From Bacillota bacterium (GTDB taxonomy: Bacteria > Bacillota > Clostridia > Lachnospirales > Lachnospiraceae), in the NCBI GenBank assembly GCA_023450835.1, contig JAEXGM010000288.1:1-8529 (forward strand): a DNA stretch of 8,529 bases. Reading direction: 5' to 3'. This document shows positions 4,900-8,529 of the stretch, piece by piece (the stretch's first letter is position 1; every line of letters begins with the position of its first letter). Both the position numbers and the translations under genes were made by a program. Below the pieces are notes generated by a model. That model ran no database searches, was not told where the DNA came from, and was given only the letters and a program-made list of their open reading frames with translations.

Positions 4900-5340
4900 T
4901 TAACTAAATGGCAGCTCCTCGTCCAGTCCGTCGGGAATGTTCATAAATCCATCTCCAATTGCCTGGCTGGGGGTTGGCCTCTGGGTTTGCTGATAGCCGC
5001 CGGATTCGGTACTGGATGAACCTTTGCTCTCTGCAAATTCCTGTTCTTCAACTACAACATCAGTTGTATAAACTTTCTGTCCATCCTTATTGGTGTAACT
5101 GCCTGTCTGGATTCTTCCCGTAACAGCAATCTTAGTTCCCTGTTTTAAATACTTCTCAGCAAATTCGGCTGCTTTACCAAAGCTTACACAATTGATAAAA
5201 TCTGCATCTGCTTCACCAGGTCTTTTAAATCTACGGTCTACTGCCAAACTATATCTGGCAACTGCTGTGGAATTCTCTCCTTGAGAGTACCTTACTTCCG
5301 GGTCTCTTGTAAGACGACCCATTAAAATGACTTTATTCAT
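4900..5340 (-). CDS. ssb: Single-stranded DNA-binding protein
   Basis: It coats single-stranded DNA during replication, recombination and repair. The OB-fold occupies residues 1 to about 108: MNKVILMGRLTRDPEVRY, then DFINCVSFGKAAEFAEKYLKQG, then KIAVTGRIQTGSYTNKDGQ. A flexible Ser/Thr/Gln-rich linker follows, ending in the acidic tip DEELPFS, the docking site for SSB-interacting proteins. The 146 residues and a DEELPF-type tip show it is complete, and nothing is unusual. AAGGAGG at 5358-5352 is the ribosome-binding site. The gene sits between rpsF (21 bases upstream) and rpsR, the standard Firmicutes order that ties its expression to the S6/S18 operon. Confidence 0.97.
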   Translation of the reverse strand: MNKVILMGRLTRDPEVRYSQGENSTAVARYSLAVDRRFKRPGEADADFINCVSFGKAAEFAEKYLKQGTKIAVTGRIQTGSYTNKDGQKVYTTDVVVEEQEFAESKGSSSTESGGYQQTQRPTPSQAIGDGFMNIPDGLDEELPFS

Positions 5341-5361
5341 ATTAAGGAATACCTCCTTTTA

Positions 5362-5649
5362 CTATGCGTCCCGTCTAATGCACAAGAATCTGATTACATT
5401 TTCCATAATGCGAATACGATCTTCAACTTCGCCAGGGCATGTTGAATCAGCATCGAATTGGATAAAATAATAGAAGCCTTCTTTCATCTTCTGAACTTCG
5501 TAAGCTAATTTCTTCTTACCCCATTCGTCGATGTTAGTGATGTTGCCGCCAAATCTTGTAATAAGTTCTTTTACGGCTTCCACTGTTGCGTTTCTAGCTT
5601 CGTCTTCGATTTTTGCATTTACAACTAAGGCTAATTCATATTGGTTCAT
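5362..5649 (-). CDS. rpsF: Ribosomal protein bS6
   Basis: The partner of bS18 in the 30S platform. Starting from ATG 5649 it has 95 residues, MNQYELALVVNAKIEDEARN onward, with the bS6 hallmarks FGGNITNIDEWGKKKLAYEVQKMKEGFYYFIQFDAD and ENVIRFLCIRRD. A GTG four codons upstream (5661-5659) is in frame, but it overlaps the ribosome-binding site AAGGAGG (5667-5661) and cannot be the start; the ATG lies 11 bases beyond that site. First gene of the operon, behind a roughly 130-base leader with two hairpins and an extended -10 promoter at 5786-5814. Autoregulation by the S6:S18 dimer binding the leader is known in this family and fits the structure at 5711-5740. Confidence 0.97.
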   Translation of the reverse strand: MNQYELALVVNAKIEDEARNATVEAVKELITRFGGNITNIDEWGKKKLAYEVQKMKEGFYYFIQFDADSTCPGEVEDRIRIMENVIRFLCIRRDA

Positions 5650-5688
5650 AGTTGTCTGCACCTCCTTCTGGTCTCTGGCCCTTTCTCA

Positions 5689-5710
5689 CAAATGCCGCAG
5701 CGGCTATTTG
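5689..5710 (-). promoter_or_regulatory. Second leader hairpin of rpsF
   Basis: On the minus strand CAAAT-A-GCCG (5710-5701) pairs with CGGC-ATTTG (5697-5689, after loop CTG), leaving one bulged A. It follows the 5711-5740 hairpin directly and lies about 20 bases before the rpsF ribosome-binding site. It has no T run and is not a terminator. Confidence 0.45.
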
Positions 5711-5740
5711 ACAAAGTCGGATTATGAATAATCCCTTTGT
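5711..5740 (-). promoter_or_regulatory. Putative S6:S18-binding leader element
   Basis: In the rpsF leader (minus strand) ACAAAG pairs with CTTTGT and GGATTAT with ATAATCC. GA is left unpaired on the 3' side, so that side reads CCGA at the interruption. A hairpin with CCG beside an internal bulge is the known recognition feature by which S6:S18 represses rpsF operons, mimicking its 16S rRNA site. The match is by structure and the CCGA, judged by eye. Confidence 0.6.
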
Positions 5741-5785
5741 ACGGAAAGAGCAAGGAAAATAATGTATAACATATCACGAATATAT

Positions 5786-5814
5786 ATTTTATCATATATT
5801 GTGAAGCTTGGCAA
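5786..5814 (-). promoter_or_regulatory. Promoter of rpsF-ssb-rpsR
   Basis: On the minus strand, -35 TTGCCA (5814-5809) and -10 TAAAAT (5791-5786) are 17 bp apart, with TGA before the -10 giving an extended -10. The start would be near 5779, leaving about 130 bases of leader before rpsF. Confidence 0.8.
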
Positions 5815-5861
5815 GAAAATTTTATATCTTTTGACTTTTCCCTTTTCACTATGTAACAGTC

Positions 5862-5900
5862 TTTTTGAGTCCTTCCGCTATTGTACTTATTTTTGAGTCC
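5862..5900. repeat. Direct repeat of 11 bp at the end of the PPC gene
   Basis: TTTTTGAGTCC occurs at 5862-5872 and again at 5890-5900, offset by 28 bases. The second copy lies in the last codons of the secreted-protein gene, directly before its stop. It may be a small tandem duplication; no role is evident. Confidence 0.5.
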
Positions 5901-7428
5901 CCTTATAATCATAATTATACAGGTTAATTGAATATGCTAATGAGCTTGAAGCACCTATTTTATTGACTTTTATATAATAGGTCCCCTTATCAAAATAACC
6001 GTAAGTCCAATAACTATAGCTCCCCTCACTACTACTATTATCATCATTCAAGTGATAAATCACCTTGCCTTTTGAGTCAACTATTTCCCAATCAAACTTG
6101 CCGTCTAAAAATGAAGATAATAATACTTGTACATATTGCCTTGAACCAATAGTGAACTTATACCATTCTGTTTTTGATGCACTGTCCCTCGTCGTAAAAA
6201 GCCCTATTCCTCCTGTCCCTTGCACTTTTAAACTTCTTGCCTTCGCCTTGTTTAATCCTGCATCAGATTTGTACTTATTCACATAGGTGACTAATTCATA
6301 AATACTATCTGAAGCAGTAACTTGAACATAATACGTCCCCGCTGGTACAGTATAATATTTTTGCATAAAATCATACCCCGTACCATCACTTTTTAAATCA
6401 TTATACGCAGTACTTCTTTTTGTAATTGCCTTTTTATTCTTATCCAACAGGCTGAAAGAAGCTGCGCCACTTATCGAATTATCAGCAGGACTCAGGTCTA
6501 CCTCTAAAACGCTCGTAGCTTTCACTGTTATTTTATAATTAATTTTCCCACTTGCCTTCTCTTGATAAGAAAGGGTTGATTTGCCGCTTGTGATGATTCT
6601 GTCTCCGCCATCTATCTCATAAAGTTTTGCTAAAAATGTTGTTTCCCCCACTGCCTCATAATCTTCTTCATTTTCCAGTGTAAACTTTATATAATAGGTG
6701 CCGCCCTCCGGCAAATTCCTTAAGTAATCCGAATTCTCATCCATCCGTTCCACGCTGAAGCTTTTTCCAAGGGGTTGAGTGCATTCCTTATCCTTATAAA
6801 TAGTTCCATCTATTTCATCAAAGGATTCTTTTCCCGGTTTCAAAGATACATAAAGCCCGCCTCCGTTTTTAGCGGTAAATGGTATAACGATACTTTTATC
6901 TGCTTCTGCATCACCAAACTTTAATTCGCTGTATCCCTTTTCTGTAATTCCATCAAGAGAGTTGATAGCATTCACCTTTAATTCCGGTATATTGGTAACC
7001 ACTGTCAGAAGCATTTCAACGGTACAGTTCAAGAAAATTCCTGTATCTGTGAGGTCTCCTGTGGCATTACTTAGCTTATAACACATATAGTAATCCCCCT
7101 CACTTAGATCTACCTGTGAATCAGTAACCGGGGTGGATGCTGTAATACCTGTAAATTCCTTTATTTTCGGTGAACCTTCCTTATAGTTTTTCTGAATAGA
7201 CACAGTCAGGATTCCTGGTATAGTATCTTCATCTCTAAAACTTATATTTACTTTGACATTTCCATCCTTTGGCATATGAAATTTGAATGCCTCGTAGTTA
7301 TACCATTTGCTCATGCTGATCGTTGTCCCACTCACTCTCTGATCTGCCATCGCTCTAATCTGTGGCAGCGAAAGTATCGCCATAAGCACTGCCATGCATA
7401 CTAAAATTTTTCTCATTGCTTTTTTCAT
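5887..7428 (-). CDS. Secreted protein with four PPC-like beta-sandwich modules
   Basis: A 513-residue exported protein. Residues 1-28 are a signal peptide: a lysine/arginine start, hydrophobic core ILVCMAVLMAILSL, and cleavage site AMA before Asp29. No lipobox, LPXTG motif or C-terminal membrane segment is present, so it should be released. The mature part contains four units ending in the same strand motif: GDYY (111), GTYYIKF (243), GTYYVQV (364) and GTYYIKV (482), spaced 118-132 residues. This is the pattern of bacterial pre-peptidase C-terminal (PPC) domains, here a tandem with no catalytic domain. The last two modules are most typical (EWYKFTI... and KGTYYIKV). Binding, adhesion or calcium-dependent stability are family-level guesses; its function is unknown. 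GGGAGG at 7441-7436 precedes the ATG. It has its own promoter at 7475-7503, and no clear terminator follows it before the rpsF promoter. Confidence 0.8.
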   Translation of the reverse strand: MKKAMRKILVCMAVLMAILSLPQIRAMADQRVSGTTISMSKWYNYEAFKFHMPKDGNVKVNISFRDEDTIPGILTVSIQKNYKEGSPKIKEFTGITASTPVTDSQVDLSEGDYYMCYKLSNATGDLTDTGIFLNCTVEMLLTVVTNIPELKVNAINSLDGITEKGYSELKFGDAEADKSIVIPFTAKNGGGLYVSLKPGKESFDEIDGTIYKDKECTQPLGKSFSVERMDENSDYLRNLPEGGTYYIKFTLENEEDYEAVGETTFLAKLYEIDGGDRIITSGKSTLSYQEKASGKINYKITVKATSVLEVDLSPADNSISGAASFSLLDKNKKAITKRSTAYNDLKSDGTGYDFMQKYYTVPAGTYYVQVTASDSIYELVTYVNKYKSDAGLNKAKARSLKVQGTGGIGLFTTRDSASKTEWYKFTIGSRQYVQVLLSSFLDGKFDWEIVDSKGKVIYHLNDDNSSSEGSYSYWTYGYFDKGTYYIKVNKIGASSSLAYSINLYNYDYKGTQK

Positions 7429-7474
7429 TGGTTTTCCTCCCTATTATTTGTTGCTTTTTCCAAGCAGCATCCAA

Positions 7475-7503
7475 ATTATATCAAGTTTTTTCCATATAAA
7501 CAA
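7475..7503 (-). promoter_or_regulatory. Promoter of the secreted PPC-domain gene
   Basis: On the minus strand a perfect -10 TATAAT (7480-7475) is preceded by TGA (extended -10). A partial -35 TTGTTT (7503-7498) lies 17 bp upstream. Transcription would begin about 40 bases before the ATG at 7428. Confidence 0.65.
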
Positions 7504-7549
7504 CAAGTTATCCTGCTTTCTAATTCAACTTTAATTTAATAAGACAAAA

Positions 7550-7579
7550 TAATAGCAACGGCTTTAACCGCTGCTATTA
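7550..7579 (-). terminator. Terminator after the nucleoside hydrolase gene
   Basis: TAATAGCAACGG (7550-7561) and CCGCTGCTATTA (7568-7579) pair over 12 bp with one mismatch and a six-base loop. On the minus strand the stem runs into TTTTGTCTTATT. It separates the hydrolase from the secreted-protein gene. Confidence 0.75.
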
Positions 7580-7604
7580 CAGCTTTATTTTGGGAATTAC
7601 AGCT
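7576..7604. repeat. Short direct repeat, 20-bp offset
   Basis: ATTACAGCT occurs at 7576-7584 and 7596-7604. The first copy overlaps the 3' arm of the terminator at 7550-7579. This is probably a local duplication, with no function seen. Confidence 0.35.
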
Positions 7605-7611
7605 CAATTTA

Positions 7612-8523
7612 TTATTCCGCCAATGTCTTAAACAACTGCTCAAAGAGTTTATCCCTGTTAATGGCGTATACATACCTTATAAAATGCCTCCTTTTATCAA
7701 AGGCATAGTGCCCATCATATTCCGGAATAGGGCTATGTTCCAGTCTATCCTGCATATAGTCTCCGTCAAGAAGCCAGGCTACTGCCGTAACATCCCATAT
7801 AACTCTGCTCCAGCAGAGGCTGCCTCCCATAGCTTCCCCTTCCCGGACTGTGGTTTCAAGCAGATAATCACACAGGCTGTTCTTGCCTTTTAACCAGTAT
7901 GTCAGCTCCGGCCCTGTTGTATAAAAGGAAGAAACTACTCCCGCGCAGGGAAGTTGTACCAAAGGAACTCCGCAGCCAAAGACAACACGAGCCGCCGCAA
8001 TATCCTGATGGAGATTGAATTCTCTGTTGTCCGTCCATTCGCGGGCATTACCTCCCAGCCATATAACTACTATCTTCTCGATTATCCCAGGTTCCAGCAG
8101 AATAGCAGAAGCAACGTTGGTTATGGCACCAATTGCCACTACATAGAGGGGGCTGCCCTCTTCCCGTCCCATGGCAAGCTCCATCAGATTTCTGGCAGCC
8201 GGTGAATCTAGCGCCTGCTCTTCGTTTGACAAATAACTTCTTGAGCCTTTAAAAGTAATCTTTTCATAATCTTCCCGCTTACAGAGCCTTATAATGTTCA
8301 AGATTTCCTGATAACTTTTCTCCATCCCATCCTCAGGGCCGGAAGACTTTTCATTATAGAAGGGCGCCGCATAGATAGCTTTTAAATTTAATTTATTTTC
8401 CGATTTTATCAATAAAGACAGCGCATACTGATCATCTATTTCATTATAGGTATCTGTATCAATTACCACATCAACTTTCCCTGCGGGCTTTTCCAATCTT
8501 CTAAGTAGTTTTAAACTATCCAT
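7612..8523 (-). CDS. Nucleoside hydrolase-family protein, variant active-site motifs
   Basis: The inosine-uridine nucleoside hydrolase fold cleaves N-glycosidic bonds of ribonucleosides with a bound calcium ion. The 303 residues match the family length. Visible signatures are DTDTYNEIDDQYAL (residues 22-35, metal-binding aspartates), VVAIGAITNVASAILLEPGIIEKIVVIWLGGN (128-159), EFNLHQDIAAARVVF (168-182) and IWDVTAVAWL (242-251). The first motif is two residues longer than the classical DTDPGxDDAxA. The catalytic His of the usual HDPxAVA is Trp (W243), while the metal Asp (D244) is kept. This marks a divergent subgroup, so the substrate may not be a standard nucleoside. The ATG at 8523 is six bases from the window edge and its ribosome-binding site is not visible, so a longer N-terminus cannot be excluded. 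The terminator at 7550-7579 follows. Confidence 0.85.
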   Translation of the reverse strand: MDSLKLLRRLEKPAGKVDVVIDTDTYNEIDDQYALSLLIKSENKLNLKAIYAAPFYNEKSSGPEDGMEKSYQEILNIIRLCKREDYEKITFKGSRSYLSNEEQALDSPAARNLMELAMGREEGSPLYVVAIGAITNVASAILLEPGIIEKIVVIWLGGNAREWTDNREFNLHQDIAAARVVFGCGVPLVQLPCAGVVSSFYTTGPELTYWLKGKNSLCDYLLETTVREGEAMGGSLCWSRVIWDVTAVAWLLDGDYMQDRLEHSPIPEYDGHYAFDKRRHFIRYVYAINRDKLFEQLFKTLAE

Positions 8524-8529
8524 ATTACC

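Noticed and set aside
5650..5661. GTG start four codons upstream of bS6
   Set aside because: The GTG overlaps the AAGGAGG ribosome-binding site, and bS6 begins normally at MNQYELAL.
5646..5912. Minus-strand 88-codon ORF covering the rpsF leader
   Set aside because: It crosses the promoter and leader hairpins of rpsF and overlaps the end of the secreted-protein gene, with no start signal.
7684..8205. Plus-strand ORFs of 69 and 83 codons
   Set aside because: Both are antisense to the nucleoside hydrolase and show no independent signals.

Overview
The window reads as chromosomal DNA of a low-GC Gram-positive anaerobe, most likely a Clostridia member close to Lachnospiraceae. The reasons are strong AGGAGG ribosome-binding sites, TTGACA/TATAAT-type promoters with extended -10 elements, a CD3324-family regulator, the rpsF-ssb-rpsR order, and a zinc-type bS18. 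This placement is inference from gene content. No rRNA, tRNA, CRISPR array, insertion sequence or phage gene was seen.

Layout. Positions 1-401 (minus strand) hold a CD3324-family DNA-binding protein followed by the first 27 codons of a CPLC-containing protein that runs off the window. Positions 402-1012 look empty of large genes but contain a compact minus-strand unit: a good promoter (732-759), a perfect ribosome-binding site, a 20-codon ORF (623-685) and a strong terminator (446-479). Palindromes lie in and around this unit. It sits directly upstream of the CD3324 gene.

Positions 1013-4380 (plus strand) are one tight operon: TetR-type regulator, coaB, coaC, coaX and an ECF transporter S component of the PanT type. 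Together these would import pantothenate, phosphorylate it, add cysteine and decarboxylate the product to 4'-phosphopantetheine. That covers the salvage half of coenzyme A synthesis. A consensus promoter (1013-1041) is followed by a 24-bp palindrome (1050-1073) that is the obvious operator for the TetR protein. CoaX has Asn in place of the first conserved Asp.

A bidirectional terminator (4444-4475) separates this operon from the convergent rpsF-ssb-rpsR operon (4557-5649, minus strand). That operon has its own promoter (5786-5814) and a leader with a CCGA-bulge hairpin resembling the S6:S18 autoregulatory element. Upstream on the same strand are a 513-residue secreted protein with four repeated PPC-like beta modules (5887-7428) and a variant nucleoside hydrolase (7612-8523), each as its own transcription unit. 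The start of the nucleoside hydrolase lies against the window edge.
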